Positions 34,520 to 45,897 of a DNA stretch of 64,000 nucleotides are shown piece after piece. Each line of letters opens with the position of its first letter. Positions within the stretch are counted from its first letter, which is position 1. The notes beneath the pieces are model-generated. The model was not told the origin of the DNA. It saw nothing but the letters and a program-made list of their open reading frames with translations, and ran no database searches. The DNA comes from Micromonospora wenchangensis (GTDB lineage Bacteria; Actinomycetota; Actinomycetes; Mycobacteriales; Micromonosporaceae), in assembly GCF_002210435.1 (NCBI RefSeq), contig NZ_MZMV01000005.1:124001-188000 (forward strand), read 5' to 3'. Both the position numbers and the translations under genes were made by a program.

Positions 34520-37500
34520 GTGGACCGGCGGAGCACGGTGACGGCGCGTGAACTGACCCAGCGGATCCAGAGCCTCACCCCCGAGCAGCGTGGCCTGCTG
34601 CTGGAGCGGCTTCGGGACCGTCGGATGGTCGCTCCGGTGGCCCTGTACGACCGGCCCGGCGACGGCGACGCCCCGGTGTCGTCGGCGCAGCGCCGCATCC
34701 TCTTCCTGCACCGGCTCAGGCCGGACAGCGGGTTCTACACCAGCGTCAACCCGTTCCACCTGGCCGGGCCACTGCGCGTCGACGTGCTGCACCGCTGCCT
34801 GCGCGCGATCGTGGCCCGGCACGACATCCTGCGCACGGTCTTCCCGGTGGTGGACGGGGTGGCACGCCAGCGCGTCCGGCCGGCCGTCGAAACGGCACTG
34901 CCCGTGATCGACCTGCGCGGCCTGAAACCCGACGCCGCACACCGGGAGAGTTCCCGCCTCGCGTCGATCGAACGTCGTCGGCCATTCGACCTGGACGTCG
35001 AACCATCGATGCGGACCAGCCTCGTCCTCCTGTCGGGGCACGAGTCGATCCTGCTCGTCACGTTCCACCACGTCGCGGTCGACGGCTGGTCGCTGAGCGT
35101 GTTCGGCCGCGAGCTGGACCAGCTCTACCGCGCCTTCACCGCCGGCCGGCCCAGCCCGCTGAGCCCGCTGCCCGTGCAGTACGCCGGATACAGCCGATGG
35201 CAGGTGGACTGGGAGAACAGCACGGCCGCGCAGGAACAGCTCACCTTCTGGCAGGCCCAGCTCAGCGGGGCACCGGAGGCGCTGACGCTGTACGGCGACC
35301 GTCCACGTCCCGCCGTACAAACCCATCGTGGCGCGACCCACCGGTTCGCACTCGGCCCCGAACTGACCGCGGCCGTCGGCGAACTGAGCCTCGGCCACGG
35401 CACCACCACACACATGACTCTGCTCGCCGCGCTGAGCGCGGTGCTGCACCGGTGGAGCGGGCAGGACGACATCGTCATCGGTGGCGCGGTGGCGAACCGC
35501 CGGCACCGCGAACTGCACGACCTGATCGGCTTCTTCGCCAACTCCGTCCTGTTCCGGGTCCGCCCACACGGCCGGCAGACCTTCGACGAACTCCTGCGGC
35601 ACGTACGCGACACGTGCCTGGCGGCATACGCACACCAGGACGTTTCCGTCGACCTCATCGCGCAGCGGCTGTTTCCCGAGCGTGACCTCGGCCGTAACCC
35701 GCTCTACCAGGTCAACTTCACACTGCACAACACGCCGCCGCTGAGCGGGTCGCTCTCCGACCTCACGGTGACGCTGCTGGAGACCGACACCGACTCGGCC
35801 CGTTTCGACCTCGACTTCAACGTCTGGGAGTCCGATCAGGGCCTGGAATGCCTGGTCGACTACTCGACCGACCTGTTCGACGAGTCGACCGTCGCCCGGC
35901 TGGCCACCTCGTTCCGCGAACTGCTGGCGGCGGCCACCGCCGACCCCCGACGGCGGCTGGGCGAGCTGCCGGTGACACCGGGGCGGGAGCTGCACCGGAT
36001 CCTGGTCGAGTGGAACGACACCACGGCACCCGGCGTCGACGTGCCGCTGCACGAGCTGGTCGACGAACAGGCCGAACTGACCCCGGACGCGCCGGCGGTG
36101 CTGCACGCCGGAGCCGTCGTCGTCTACCGCGACCTGGTGCGGTCGGCGAACCGGATCGGCCAGCACCTGCGTGAGGCCGGCGCCCGACCCGGCCGTACGG
36201 TGGCGGTACTGCTGTCGCACGCTCCGGAAACCGTTGCCGTGCTCCTCGCGATCATGAAGACCGGCGCGGCCTACCTCCCGCTCGACCCGGGACAGCCGGC
36301 GTTGCGGACCAACGCCATGCTCGCCGACAGCGGGGCCACCCTGCTCGTGGTGGCCGACGGTGTGCCCGACGGTGTCGACTGCACCGGGCTGCTGGTGGTC
36401 GGATTGGACGCCGAACGCACCTCGATCGCGGCGCGACCGGCGCAGCCCCTTGCGGTGGCGGTCTCCGCCGACCACCCGCTGTACCTGATGTACACCTCCG
36501 GCTCGACCGGCCAGCCCAAGGCGGCGCTGCTCACCCACCGCAACGTGGTGAACTATCTGCGCTGGGCCGCCCGGTACTACACCCTGTCCCGGGGGACCGG
36601 GGTGGCCGTCCACTCGTCGCTGGCCTTCGACCTCACGGTGACCAGCCTGTTCGCGCCGCTGCTCGCCGGCCAGCACCTGGTGATCGGCGACGCCGAGCGC
36701 GACGTGCCGGGAGCGGAACTGCTGGCCGTCCTCCACCAGGCCGACGACCTGAGCCTCATCAAGCTGACCCCGTCCCACCTGCGGTTCCTGGCCCGTTCCT
36801 CGACGGATGACGCACCGGCACTGCCGTGCCGGACGGTCGCCGTCGGCGGCGAGGCGCTGCACGGCGAGGCGGTCGCGGGACTGCGCCGCCGGCACCTCGC
36901 GATCCGACTGGTCAACGAGTACGGCCCGACCGAGACGGCCGTCGCGTGCACGGCGTACGACGGCGACCGGGTCACGCCCTACGGGCGGGTTCCGATCGGC
37001 ACACCGATCAGCAACCTGCGCGTCTACGTCCTGGACGCCGCCATGCGCCCCACACCGATCGGCGTGCCGGGCGAACTGTACGTCGGCGGCACCGGGGTGG
37101 GCCTCGGCTACTGGCGTCGGGGCGCGCTCACCGCTGCGGCCTTCGTGCCGGACCCGTTCGGCACCGAGCCGGGCGGCCGGCTCTACCGCACCGGTGACCT
37201 CGCCCGGTACCTGTCCGACGGCGACCTCGAATACCTGGGCCGCCGCGACGAGCAGGTCAAGGTACGCGGCCACCGGATCGAATACGGGGAGATCGAGGCC
37301 GTGCTGGACGGCCACCCGGCGGTCCGCTCCAGCGCCGCCACCCTGATCGGCACGGGCACCGGTGACGAGCAGATCGTGGCATTCGTCTGCCTGGAGAACC
37401 AGCGGACGCGCGACGGCGACTGGGACGACGACCGGGTACGGGAGTGGCGGGACCTCTACGAGGACACGTACCGCGACCTACGGGGCGACCACGACCCCTT

Positions 37501-40432
37501 CTTCAACCTCACCGGCTGGCTGAGCAGCTACTCCGGGCGGCCCCTCGACCCGGCGCAGATGCGGGCCTGGCTCGACGACACCGCCTGTCGCATCCGGCTG
37601 CTGCGCTCGCGCCGGGTCCTGGAGATCGGCTGCGGCACCGGCATGATCCTCGGCCAGATCGCCCCGACCTGCGAATCCTACCGGGCGACCGACAACTCCG
37701 CCGCCGCCGTCGAGTACGTCCGGTACGCGGTGCGCGGCGCGGGCGAGGCACTGTCCGAGCGGGTCGAAACCTGGGTCGCGCCGGCCCACGAGAGCTTCCG
37801 GGCCGCCCCGACGACCGCCCCGCCGGACACCGTCGTCATGAACTCGGTGGTGCAGTACTTCCCGTCCGTCGAGTACCTGCTGCTGGTGCTGCGCCAGGCC
37901 GTCGACGTACTGCCCGACGGCGGCCACGTCTTTGTCGGCGACGTACGCAACCTGTCGCTGACGAAGCTGTTCCACACCTGCGTCGAGGCGCACCTGGCCC
38001 CGGTCGGGATGCGCCTGGCCGAGCTGCGCCAGCGGGTCCGGCGCAGCGTCGCCCGCGAGTCCGAACTCTGCCTGGACCCCGTCGTGTTCGCCGAGATCGG
38101 CGCGCGGTGGCCGAGGATCGCGCGGGTCCAGGTGCTACCCAAACGCGGCCGTCAGGACAACGAACTCGTCACCTTCCGGTACGACGTGATACTCACCGTC
38201 GGCACCCCCGTCGCCGTCGAGGAACCCCCCACCTACGCCTGGGGACCCGGTCGTCGTACCCCGCGCGACCTGCTCGGCCTGCTCGACGCCGAGCGCTGTG
38301 CCGCCGTACGGCTGACCGCCGTGCCGAACGCGCGCCTGTCCTGGGCCCGTCACCTGTGCCGGTCGCTGGCCGAACGAGAGGCGGCCTCCTCGGTCGGTGA
38401 ACTCGTCGCCCACGTCACCGGCCTGCCGCCGGAGGGGATCGCACCCGACGACTGGTGGGAACTGGCCGACGACGGATCCCTCGACGTCGAGCTGAGCTGG
38501 GCGGCCGGACACGCCGACGGCGCCTACGACGTGGTGCTGCGCCGCCCCGGGGCCGTCGACGCGCCCGGTGGGGCCGTCCCCCGCCAGCCGGAGGAGGGCT
38601 GGGACCCCACACCGTACGCCAACGACCCGCTCTGGGGTCGGGCCTGCGCGGCGATCGTCCCGGAACTCGCCGCGCACGCGCGCGAGCGGCTGCCGGAACC
38701 GGCGCTGCCGACCCGCTACCTGCCCGTCACCGAACTGCCGCTGGGCCGCAACGGGAAGGTCGACCGGGCACAGTTGCGCCGGATGGCGGCGGATCCGGCG
38801 GCGCTGGAGGAGACCTGGACGACGCCTCCGCGAGCGCTGACCGCGACCGAGGAGGTCGTCGCCGACATCTGGCGCGCGCTGCTCGGCTGCGACGACGTCG
38901 GCCCCGAGGACGACTTCTTCGGGCTCGGCGGCCACTCCCTGCTCACCCTGCAGGTGGTGTTCCGGCTGCGCAGACAGCTCGGTGTCGAGGTGCCGGTGCG
39001 GGCACCCTTCGACCACCGGACCCTGGCCGACCTGGCGAGCTACGTCGATGCCCTGGCCGGCGCCCACGACGACGCCCCGGCACTGGTCCCGGTCGACCGC
39101 AGCGCCCGGTTGCCAGCCTCCTTCGCCCAGGAACGCCTGTGGTTCACGGAGCAGTTGGACCCGGGGAACCACCGGTACAACGTCCCGGTGTTCGACCGGA
39201 TCAGCGGCCCGTTGCAGGTGCGGGCCCTGGCCGCGACCGTTGACGCGGTGGTCGCCCGGCACGAGATACTCCGTACCACCATCGTGGCCGACGACGGCGT
39301 GCCCCGACAGCGGATCCTGCCGGCAGCGCCGGTGCCGATGCCGCTGGTCGACCTCACCGCACTGCCGGCGGTGCGACGCGAGGCCGAACTGCGCCGGCTG
39401 GTCGACGGGGAGTACCGGCGTCCCTTCGACCTCGCGACCGGCCCCGTGCTGCGGACACAGGTGGTCCGGCTCGGCGTCGAGGACCACGCGTGGTTGCTGT
39501 CGATGCACCACATCGTCCACGACGGCTGGTCGTTCGGCCTGCTCACGGCCGAACTGGCGCAGACCTACGCCGGACTGGTGGCGGGACGTGCGCCCGATCC
39601 GGCACCGCCGGCCCTGCAGTACGCCGACTACGCCGTCTGGCAGCGGCGGTCGTACGACGAGGGGCACGTCGGCGCTCAACTCGACTTCTGGAAACGACGG
39701 CTCGCCGGTGTCCCTGACCTGTTCCCGCCTCCGACGCACCGTCCGGGACCGCCCGGGGCGCGACCCGTCGGCCGGACCGTACCGGTCCGGTTGTCCACGG
39801 AGACCAGCCACGCCGTCCGGGAACTGAGCCAGACGACCGGCACCACACCGTTCATGGTGTTGCTGACCGCGCTGGCCGCGACCCTGCACAACCTCACCGG
39901 TGCCGACGACATCGCCGTCGGCACGGATGTCGCCAACCGGTCGACCCCGGAGACCGAGACCATGCTCGGATTCTTCATCAACCAGATCGTGCTGCGGATC
40001 GACACCGGCGGCGACCCCACCTGGCTGCGGTTGCTCGACCGCGCCCGCACCACCGTGCTGGACGGGCTGCGTCACCAGGAGGTGCCGTTCGAACGGGTCG
40101 TGCAGGCGTTGAGACCGCGCCGCTCAGGTCGCAACACCCCCCTCTTCCAGGTGAAGCTGGTGCTGAACAACACGCCGCTCCGACCGGCGACACTGCCCGG
40201 TCTCGACGTCACAGAGGTACCGGTCGCCTCCGACGCCGTGCGGTTCGACCTCGCGCTCGTCCTTCAGGACGGCCCCGGGCCGATGACGGGTTTCCTGGAG
40301 TACGACACGACGCTGTTCGACGAGACGACCGTCGACCGGGTGATCGGCGAACTCGCCGTGGCGCTGGACATGATGACGACCGACCCGGCGGGCCCGGTCG
40401 GGATCCCGCGAGAGCGGAACGGGTCGCCATGA
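34520..40432 (+). CDS. NRPS C-A-NMT-T-C, Asn-like pocket
   Basis: A 1970-residue protein, the largest in the window. Order: about 15 residues, helical leader, C1 with HHVAVDGW at about 182, A domain with [15 protein letters not shown] at about 657, [11 protein letters not shown] and [14 protein letters not shown], then an inserted methyltransferase (about 990-1230) with [13 protein letters not shown] and SAM motif [12 protein letters not shown] at about 1032, the end of the A domain ([11 protein letters not shown]), carrier [14 protein letters not shown] at about 1463, and C2 with HHIVHDGW at about 1662. The pocket D-L-T-K-A-G-E-V-A-K is near Asn codes (DLTKxGEVGK). An insert at this A8-A9 position is normally an N-methyltransferase. 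The terminal C domain must hand over to a carrier on another protein. Confidence 0.92.
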   Translation: MDRRSTVTARELTQRIQSLTPEQRGLLLERLRDRRMVAPVALYDRPGDGDAPVSSAQRRILFLHRLRPDSGFYTSVNPFHLAGPLRVDVLHRCLRAIVARHDILRTVFPVVDGVARQRVRPAVETALPVIDLRGLKPDAAHRESSRLASIERRRPFDLDVEPSMRTSLVLLSGHESILLVTFHHVAVDGWSLSVFGRELDQLYRAFTAGRPSPLSPLPVQYAGYSRWQVDWENSTAAQEQLTFWQAQLSGAPEALTLYGDRPRPAVQTHRGATHRFALGPELTAAVGELSLGHGTTTHMTLLAALSAVLHRWSGQDDIVIGGAVANRRHRELHDLIGFFANSVLFRVRPHGRQTFDELLRHVRDTCLAAYAHQDVSVDLIAQRLFPERDLGRNPLYQVNFTLHNTPPLSGSLSDLTVTLLETDTDSARFDLDFNVWESDQGLECLVDYSTDLFDESTVARLATSFRELLAAATADPRRRLGELPVTPGRELHRILVEWNDTTAPGVDVPLHELVDEQAELTPDAPAVLHAGAVVVYRDLVRSANRIGQHLREAGARPGRTVAVLLSHAPETVAVLLAIMKTGAAYLPLDPGQPALRTNAMLADSGATLLVVADGVPDGVDCTGLLVVGLDAERTSIAARPAQPLAVAVSADHPLYLMYTSGSTGQPKAALLTHRNVVNYLRWAARYYTLSRGTGVAVHSSLAFDLTVTSLFAPLLAGQHLVIGDAERDVPGAELLAVLHQADDLSLIKLTPSHLRFLARSSTDDAPALPCRTVAVGGEALHGEAVAGLRRRHLAIRLVNEYGPTETAVACTAYDGDRVTPYGRVPIGTPISNLRVYVLDAAMRPTPIGVPGELYVGGTGVGLGYWRRGALTAAAFVPDPFGTEPGGRLYRTGDLARYLSDGDLEYLGRRDEQVKVRGHRIEYGEIEAVLDGHPAVRSSAATLIGTGTGDEQIVAFVCLENQRTRDGDWDDDRVREWRDLYEDTYRDLRGDHDPFFNLTGWLSSYSGRPLDPAQMRAWLDDTACRIRLLRSRRVLEIGCGTGMILGQIAPTCESYRATDNSAAAVEYVRYAVRGAGEALSERVETWVAPAHESFRAAPTTAPPDTVVMNSVVQYFPSVEYLLLVLRQAVDVLPDGGHVFVGDVRNLSLTKLFHTCVEAHLAPVGMRLAELRQRVRRSVARESELCLDPVVFAEIGARWPRIARVQVLPKRGRQDNELVTFRYDVILTVGTPVAVEEPPTYAWGPGRRTPRDLLGLLDAERCAAVRLTAVPNARLSWARHLCRSLAEREAASSVGELVAHVTGLPPEGIAPDDWWELADDGSLDVELSWAAGHADGAYDVVLRRPGAVDAPGGAVPRQPEEGWDPTPYANDPLWGRACAAIVPELAAHARERLPEPALPTRYLPVTELPLGRNGKVDRAQLRRMAADPAALEETWTTPPRALTATEEVVADIWRALLGCDDVGPEDDFFGLGGHSLLTLQVVFRLRRQLGVEVPVRAPFDHRTLADLASYVDALAGAHDDAPALVPVDRSARLPASFAQERLWFTEQLDPGNHRYNVPVFDRISGPLQVRALAATVDAVVARHEILRTTIVADDGVPRQRILPAAPVPMPLVDLTALPAVRREAELRRLVDGEYRRPFDLATGPVLRTQVVRLGVEDHAWLLSMHHIVHDGWSFGLLTAELAQTYAGLVAGRAPDPAPPALQYADYAVWQRRSYDEGHVGAQLDFWKRRLAGVPDLFPPPTHRPGPPGARPVGRTVPVRLSTETSHAVRELSQTTGTTPFMVLLTALAATLHNLTGADDIAVGTDVANRSTPETETMLGFFINQIVLRIDTGGDPTWLRLLDRARTTVLDGLRHQEVPFERVVQALRPRRSGRNTPLFQVKLVLNNTPLRPATLPGLDVTEVPVASDAVRFDLALVLQDGPGPMTGFLEYDTTLFDETTVDRVIGELAVALDMMTTDPAGPVGIPRERNGSP

Positions 40433-41658
40433 CACCGGAACTCACCGGTGTGGACCTCACCGACCCGGCGACCTACCGGGGGACCGGCCGCCTCGCCCTC
40501 TGGCGGACCGCCCGTCGCAGGTGTCCGATCGTCAGGATCAGCTCCTCCCGGCACGGCCCGTTCTGGTCGGTGACCACCCACGACCTCGCCCGGCAGGTAC
40601 TCGAAGATCCCGTCCGGTTCACCTCGACCCGCGGCATGCGACTGGGCACCGACGAGGCCGCGGTGACCGCCGCCGCCGGCAGGATGCTCGTCGTCGCCGA
40701 CGGTGCCGACCATGCCCGGTTACGCGCGGCGCACGCGGCGTGGTTTCGTTCGGACGAGGTGACAGCGATGCGGGACGCGTTGCGCCAGCGGCTCGAAGCC
40801 GAGGTGGAAACGCTGGCCACCGGCGAGCCGGTGGAAATCGTGCAACGCCTCGCCGACACGGTGCCCGTCTGGGCGATGGGACGGATGCTCGGCACCAGCG
40901 AGGCCGACACCACCCGGCTCGCCGAGTTCGTCCGCGCGGCCTTCGCCGAGGAGACCGGACAGGGACGCCGCAGCGCGCGGCGCGCCGCCAGCGCCCACGT
41001 CTTCGGCTACTTCGCCAACCTGCTGGAGAGCCGGCGGGAGGATCCCCGCGGCGACGTCGTCAGTGCCCTGGCACACGAACCGGACCCGGACCGGCGGCTC
41101 GCCGACGACGAGATCCTGCTGAGCTGCGACGGCCTGGTCAACGGCGGGCTCGGCACCTCCCGACACGCCGTCTCCGGCGTGCTGCTGGCCTTCGCCCGGC
41201 ATCCCGACCAGTGGCTGCGGCTGCGGCAGGACCACTCGCTCATCCCGTCGGCCGTCGAGGAGGTGCTCCGCTGGGCCTCACCACCGATGCACATCATGCG
41301 TACGGCCACCAGTGACGTCCTGCTCGGTGGCGCCCGGGTCCAGGCCGGCGACCGGGTGGTGCTCTGGATCCCGTCCTGCAACCGCGACGAGTCGGTCTTC
41401 GCCGAACCGGACGCGTTCCGCATCGACCGCCGCCCGAACCGGCACCTCAGCCTCGGCGCGGGACCGCACTACTGCGTCGGCGCCTCGGTCGGCCGGATCG
41501 AGGTGCGCGTACTGCTCCAGGTGCTGCTCGACAAGGTCGACCGGATCGAGCTGCGCGGGGAGCCGGTCCGCACCGCCTCGACGTTCCTGCACGGCCTCGA
41601 CCGGCTCGAGGTCGCCCTCCTGCCCATCCATCGTCCCGACGGGGAAGTGACGGTATGA
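40429..41658 (+). CDS. Cytochrome P450
   Basis: A 409-residue bacterial P450. The haem-ligand loop is [13 protein letters not shown] at about 343-355, the EXXR motif is EEVLRW at about 277, and the I-helix reads [16 protein letters not shown]. In most P450s that helix has an acidic residue before Thr (GGxDT or NETT); here it is Gly, so proton delivery may differ. The TSRHAVSG continuation resembles P450s that hydroxylate carrier-bound amino acids. Start and stop overlap the NRPS genes on both sides, so it acts in the peptide pathway, probably as a hydroxylase or coupling enzyme. Confidence 0.9.
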   Translation: MTPELTGVDLTDPATYRGTGRLALWRTARRRCPIVRISSSRHGPFWSVTTHDLARQVLEDPVRFTSTRGMRLGTDEAAVTAAAGRMLVVADGADHARLRAAHAAWFRSDEVTAMRDALRQRLEAEVETLATGEPVEIVQRLADTVPVWAMGRMLGTSEADTTRLAEFVRAAFAEETGQGRRSARRAASAHVFGYFANLLESRREDPRGDVVSALAHEPDPDRRLADDEILLSCDGLVNGGLGTSRHAVSGVLLAFARHPDQWLRLRQDHSLIPSAVEEVLRWASPPMHIMRTATSDVLLGGARVQAGDRVVLWIPSCNRDESVFAEPDAFRIDRRPNRHLSLGAGPHYCVGASVGRIEVRVLLQVLLDKVDRIELRGEPVRTASTFLHGLDRLEVALLPIHRPDGEVTV

Positions 41659-42752
41659 CCGCTACACGCAGTGTCCGGGGTGACAGCGTGGAACTCGGGG
41701 TGGCGCGGATCTACGAAGATCTGCTCGGCCTGGACGAGGTCGACATCCACGCCGACTTCTTCGCGCTCGGCGGCCACTCGTTGCTCGCCATCCAGATGCT
41801 CGCCCGGATCAAGAAGACGTTCGGGACGGTCGTGCCCGTCTCCGCGTTGTTCGAGCACGCCGACGAGGAAGCGGCGACCGTCTCGGTGCTGAGCGGTCTG
41901 GTTCGACGTGACCTCGGCGTCCGGCTGCCCGACTCCCCGGCCGGCCCGGTGACGCTACGGCACGGCGGCGACGCCGACCCGGTGTTCTGCGTACATCCGG
42001 CTGGCGGGGACCTCGTCGGCTTCCGCGAGCTGGTACGGCTGCTGCCTGCCGAACGACCGGTCTACGGTCTGCCCGCGCCCCCGGCCGACACCCAACCCTA
42101 CGAACCGGAGCTTTCCGACATCGCCCGGCACCACCTCTCCCGGCTCACCGAGGCGCACCCCACCGGACCGTACTCGCTGATCGGCTGGTCCCTCGGCGGG
42201 CTGATCGCCGCCGAGATGGCCGGCCTGCTCCGCGAGGCGGGCGCGCGGGTCGATCTGCTGGCGGCCGTGGACAGCTACCCGGCGGAGGAGACCGGGGCAC
42301 CGGACGAGACCGCGATCCTGTCCGCCTTCGCCACGCACCTGGGCCGGGTGCTGGGTCGCCCCTTCTCCGTGCCCGCCGACGACCTGCGGCAGCTCACCTT
42401 CGACGACGGCCTCGCCCGGGTCCTCGCCACGGCCAGGGAAGTGGGTGCCGTGTCCTCCGACACCGACCTCAGCGAGCTGCTGAGCTGGTTGACGCTGTTC
42501 CGCGCCCACGACCACGCCCGCCGCCACCATCGGCTAAACCGGCCCGTGGAGCACCTGGTGCTGGTCTTCGCATCGGACGGGGACCCGGTCGCCCAGGACC
42601 GCGCCGCCGCCAGTTGGCAGCGGATCACCAGGTACCCGGTACGCCGCCACCTGGTCCCCGGCGACCACTACTCGATGCTGACCGAACCACACGTCGGGGA
42701 ACTGGCCGCCATCCTCACCGAAGCCCTGGCAACGTCGGCGGCGTGGTCATGA
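41655..42752 (+). CDS. NRPS T-TE release protein
   Basis: A 365-residue protein with a carrier domain (HADFFALGGHSLLA at about 33) and a type I thioesterase: GWSLGGL with Ser at about 178, an acidic residue in DSYPAEE, and catalytic His in GDHYSM at about 336. It lacks C and A domains, so the terminal C domain of the C-A-NMT-T-C protein probably acts with this carrier, which must be loaded by another A domain, perhaps that of the A-T protein next downstream. Release by hydrolysis or macrocyclisation cannot be told apart. Confidence 0.92.
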   Translation: MTATRSVRGDSVELGVARIYEDLLGLDEVDIHADFFALGGHSLLAIQMLARIKKTFGTVVPVSALFEHADEEAATVSVLSGLVRRDLGVRLPDSPAGPVTLRHGGDADPVFCVHPAGGDLVGFRELVRLLPAERPVYGLPAPPADTQPYEPELSDIARHHLSRLTEAHPTGPYSLIGWSLGGLIAAEMAGLLREAGARVDLLAAVDSYPAEETGAPDETAILSAFATHLGRVLGRPFSVPADDLRQLTFDDGLARVLATAREVGAVSSDTDLSELLSWLTLFRAHDHARRHHRLNRPVEHLVLVFASDGDPVAQDRAAASWQRITRYPVRRHLVPGDHYSMLTEPHVGELAAILTEALATSAAWS

Positions 42753-44539
42753 CCGTCCTGCGCGGCTTCGACGACCGGTGTCGGGCGACACCGGAGGCCC
42801 CGGCCGTCGAGTACCACGGACGGACGGTGTCGTACGCGGCCCTGGACGCCGCGGCGTCCCGGCTGGCGCGGCGGCTGCTGCGCCACGACGTCAGGGGCCG
42901 CGTCGTCGGCGTCTGCGTCGACCGTTCCGTCGACCTTCCCGTCGCGGTGCTGGCCACGCTCCGGGCCGGAGCGGCGTACCTGCCACTCGACCCGGCCTAC
43001 CCGCCGGAGCGTCTCGCGTTCATGCTGCGCGACAGCGACGTGCCGGTGCTGCTGGCGCAGCCCGGTGTCGCCGAGCGACTGCCGCGAAGCGACGGCGTCA
43101 GCATCCTGTGGCTGGACGACGACGACCCGCCGGGTGACGCCCCGACCGGGCAGCCACCACCAACCGTCACCGTCGACGACCTGGCGTACGTCATGTACAC
43201 CTCCGGCTCCACCGGCGTACCCAAGGGCGTGGCGATGCCCCATGGACCGCTGGTCAATCTCATCGACTGGCAGCGCGGAGCGTCGGACTGCGCGGAGGGC
43301 ACCCGTACGCTCCAGTTCTCCGCATTCAGCTTCGACGCGTCCTTCCAGGAGATGTTCAGCACCTGGGCCGCCGGCGGCTGCCTCGTGCTGGTGGACGAGG
43401 ACATACGGCGTGACCCGCACCGGCTGCTGCGCTTCGTCGACGACAACCGGATCAACCGGATGTTCATGCCGTTCGTCGCGCTCCAGGCACTGGCCGGCGC
43501 AGCCGCCGGGCAGCGACGGTTCCCCCGGACGGTGCGGGAGGTCATCACCGCCGGGGAACAGCTCTACGTCACGCCGACGCTGCGGCGCTTCTTCACCGAG
43601 CTGCCGGCGGCCACCCTGGTCAACCAGTACGGTCCCTCGGAGACGCACATCGTGACCTCGTTCCGGTTGGGGCGTGACCCGGCCGGCTGGCCCGAGCTGC
43701 CGTCGATCGGCACCGCGATCGACGGGGCACGGATCGTGGTGCTGGACGACCGGGGACTGCCGCTGCCGGTCGGCGCGACGGGGGAGATCGCCGTTGGCGG
43801 ACGGGTACTGGCCCGCGGTTACCTGCACCGCCCGGCGTTGACGGCGCGACGCTTCGTCCCCGACCCGTACGACGCCACCGGCGGGCGGCTGTATCTCACC
43901 GGTGATCGGGGACGCCTGGCCGAGGACGGTTCCGTCACGTTCCTCGGCCGCGACGACGGCCAGGTGAAGATCCGTGGCCACCGGGTCGAGTTGGGCGAGG
44001 TGGAGGTCGCGGTGAAGGGCGTCAGGGGCCTCGCCGACGCCGTGGTGGTCGCGCACGGCAGGCCCGGCGCAGAGCGGAGGCTGGTCGCCTACGCCATCGC
44101 CGGCCCCGAGGGGTGGCCAGCCGACGTACGTGGGCAACTCGCCGCGACGTTGCCCGCGTACATGGTGCCGGTGGCGGTCCTGGCGGTCGACCGGTTCCCG
44201 ACGACGCCCAGCGGCAAGGTCGACCGCGCCGCGCTGGCCGCGCGGGACGTGGCGGTCAGCGGCACCGGCACCGCGACCGCCGCGCAGGGGCCGGTCGAGG
44301 ACGCGGTCCGCCGCCTGTGGGAGGAGGTCCTCGACGCGGTCGACGTGGGCCCGGACGACAACTTCTTCCAACTGGGCGGCACGTCGCTGCTCGCGGGGGT
44401 GCTGACGAACCGGCTCAACGAGGAGCTCGGGATCCAGGCAGAGCTGGAGACGTTCCTGCGGTATCCGACCGTGGCCGAGCTGAGCGCGTGGATCGGGAAG
44501 CAGCCGACGGCGCCGGTGGTCGACGGGAGTGGCCGGTGA
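42749..44539 (+). CDS. NRPS A-T protein, Pro-like pocket
   Basis: A 596-residue A-T protein starting at ATG 42749, which overlaps the T-TE stop. The A domain has [15 protein letters not shown] at about 146, FSFDASFQEMF, NQYGPSETHIV, LYLTGDRGRL and PSGKVDRAAL. The pocket D-A-Q-F-I-A-Q-I-V-K is near Pro codes (DVQxIAHVVK), so Pro or a Pro-like imino acid is predicted with low to moderate confidence. The carrier is at about 535 (DDNFFQLGGTSLLA), with Thr where His or Asp is usual. It may start the peptide or feed the T-TE carrier. Confidence 0.9.
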   Translation: MTVLRGFDDRCRATPEAPAVEYHGRTVSYAALDAAASRLARRLLRHDVRGRVVGVCVDRSVDLPVAVLATLRAGAAYLPLDPAYPPERLAFMLRDSDVPVLLAQPGVAERLPRSDGVSILWLDDDDPPGDAPTGQPPPTVTVDDLAYVMYTSGSTGVPKGVAMPHGPLVNLIDWQRGASDCAEGTRTLQFSAFSFDASFQEMFSTWAAGGCLVLVDEDIRRDPHRLLRFVDDNRINRMFMPFVALQALAGAAAGQRRFPRTVREVITAGEQLYVTPTLRRFFTELPAATLVNQYGPSETHIVTSFRLGRDPAGWPELPSIGTAIDGARIVVLDDRGLPLPVGATGEIAVGGRVLARGYLHRPALTARRFVPDPYDATGGRLYLTGDRGRLAEDGSVTFLGRDDGQVKIRGHRVELGEVEVAVKGVRGLADAVVVAHGRPGAERRLVAYAIAGPEGWPADVRGQLAATLPAYMVPVAVLAVDRFPTTPSGKVDRAALAARDVAVSGTGTATAAQGPVEDAVRRLWEEVLDAVDVGPDDNFFQLGGTSLLAGVLTNRLNEELGIQAELETFLRYPTVAELSAWIGKQPTAPVVDGSGR

Positions 44540-45858
44540 AGCCGCGTTGGACGGCTCGGGCCGCCGCCCTGACGGAGGCCGAACACCGACCGCTCGGCGT
44601 GGGCGACGACGCGGACCACTCGGACACCGCAGACGGCGACCCGGCAATCGAGGCGGTGGGCCGGACGGCCGAGGCGGCTCTGGACGCTCGCGCGGCGGCG
44701 GCGTACGCAATGGGGCAGGCGCTACGCGGCCGGGGCGAGCCGGGCGAGGCGGTCGGCTACTTCCAGGCGGCCGGCGCGTCCCCGCCGCTGCGGGCGTCCG
44801 CCTGGCACGCGGCAGCCGAATGCTTCGAGCGGATCGGCGCACCGGCCGCGGCTGCGATCGCGTTCCAGCAGGCGGCGCTGGCCGGACCGGGTAGGGAGGA
44901 GCTGCGACAGCTCTACCACCTGGCCCGACGCCTTCAGGAGGAGGGCCGTGCCGGCGAGGCCGCCGACCGCTTCGAGATCCTGCTGGCCTGGGACGCCACC
45001 TACCTCGACGCCCTCGCACGGCACGCGGCCTGCCGCGCGGCCGTCGCCGACGCGTCGCCGCCGATCCGGACCGTGTCAGGACCGGCGGCACTGGTCAGGG
45101 AACTCGACGACCGTGGCCTGCTCGACACCGGCGGGACCAGGTTGGACGCCTATGACGCCACGTTCTATCTCCAGTTCGAGAACACCGGGGCGGCAGACAC
45201 CGCGAAGAAGCAGCTTGAGATGGTCGAGCTGTTCCGGGCCCTGGGTCCTGTCGACGGTTACCGTACGTCGCTCGACATCGGCAGCGGCACCATGCGCTAC
45301 CCCCAGGTCCTGGACCGGTACGGGGTCCGCTCCTTCGGTGTCGATCTGAGCGACGCCGGCGTTCGGGTCTGTGTCGACGGGCGGTGGCAGCGGCGGTTCG
45401 CGGTGGCCGACGGCACCTTCCTGCCGTTCCGTGACGGCGCCTTCGACCTCGTGAGCTGCATGATGGGCACCGTCAACCACCTCTCGGCCGCGCAGCGCCA
45501 GCGGTTCTTCTCCGAAGTCGGGCGAACCCTGCGTCCCGGGGGCCGGCTGGTGGTGAGCGCCTGGAACCCCGACTGCCGGTTCCAGACCTTCCTGTCCTTC
45601 TACTCACCGCAGGAGGCGGCTGACCTACGCGGGCGGCTCGTCCCACCGGACGTGCTGACCAGCGAGTGCGCGCGATCGGGGTTCCACGACGTCGCGACCA
45701 GGAGCTTCTGCACGTTCCCGGACTGGCTGATCACCGGGGGCAGCGCGTCCGGTGCCGGCGCGGCGCACCTGGCCTGGCTGGTCGAGTTGGACGCGGAGCG
45801 CACCGGCCGGGACCGGTCCGCACCGGGTCAGATGTTCATGCTCAGCGCGCGCCGGTAG
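44536..45858 (+). CDS. TPR-like domain fused to a class I SAM methyltransferase
   Basis: A 440-residue protein from GTG 44536 (GTGA overlap). Residues about 30-190 are Ala-rich paired helices resembling TPR repeats (AVGYFQAAGASPP, AAECFERIGAPAAAAIAFQQ, EEGRAGEAADRFEILL). From about 235 comes a methyltransferase with SLDIGSGTMRYPQVL, a motif-II-like FGVDLSD, and the post-II block DGAFDLVSCMMGTVNHLS, followed by LRPGGRLVVSAWN. The TPR part may dock to a carrier or partner. It sits between an A-T gene and a radical SAM gene, so it probably methylates the peptide or a building block. Confidence 0.82.
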   Translation: MKPRWTARAAALTEAEHRPLGVGDDADHSDTADGDPAIEAVGRTAEAALDARAAAAYAMGQALRGRGEPGEAVGYFQAAGASPPLRASAWHAAAECFERIGAPAAAAIAFQQAALAGPGREELRQLYHLARRLQEEGRAGEAADRFEILLAWDATYLDALARHAACRAAVADASPPIRTVSGPAALVRELDDRGLLDTGGTRLDAYDATFYLQFENTGAADTAKKQLEMVELFRALGPVDGYRTSLDIGSGTMRYPQVLDRYGVRSFGVDLSDAGVRVCVDGRWQRRFAVADGTFLPFRDGAFDLVSCMMGTVNHLSAAQRQRFFSEVGRTLRPGGRLVVSAWNPDCRFQTFLSFYSPQEAADLRGRLVPPDVLTSECARSGFHDVATRSFCTFPDWLITGGSASGAGAAHLAWLVELDAERTGRDRSAPGQMFMLSARR

Positions 45859-45897
45859 GGCGGCGACGCCTCGGAGAGGCTTCTGGAGGGACACGAC

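Noticed and set aside
34361..37315. 984-codon open frame on the minus strand
   Set aside because: It is antisense to the C-A-NMT-T-C gene, whose domains are unmistakable; the minus-strand product is a low-complexity mix of Arg, Gly, Val, Gln and His typical of a shadow frame in GC-rich DNA.
42668..45091. 807-codon open frame on the minus strand
   Set aside because: Antisense to the A-T and TPR-methyltransferase genes; Arg/Pro/Gly-rich with no domain.
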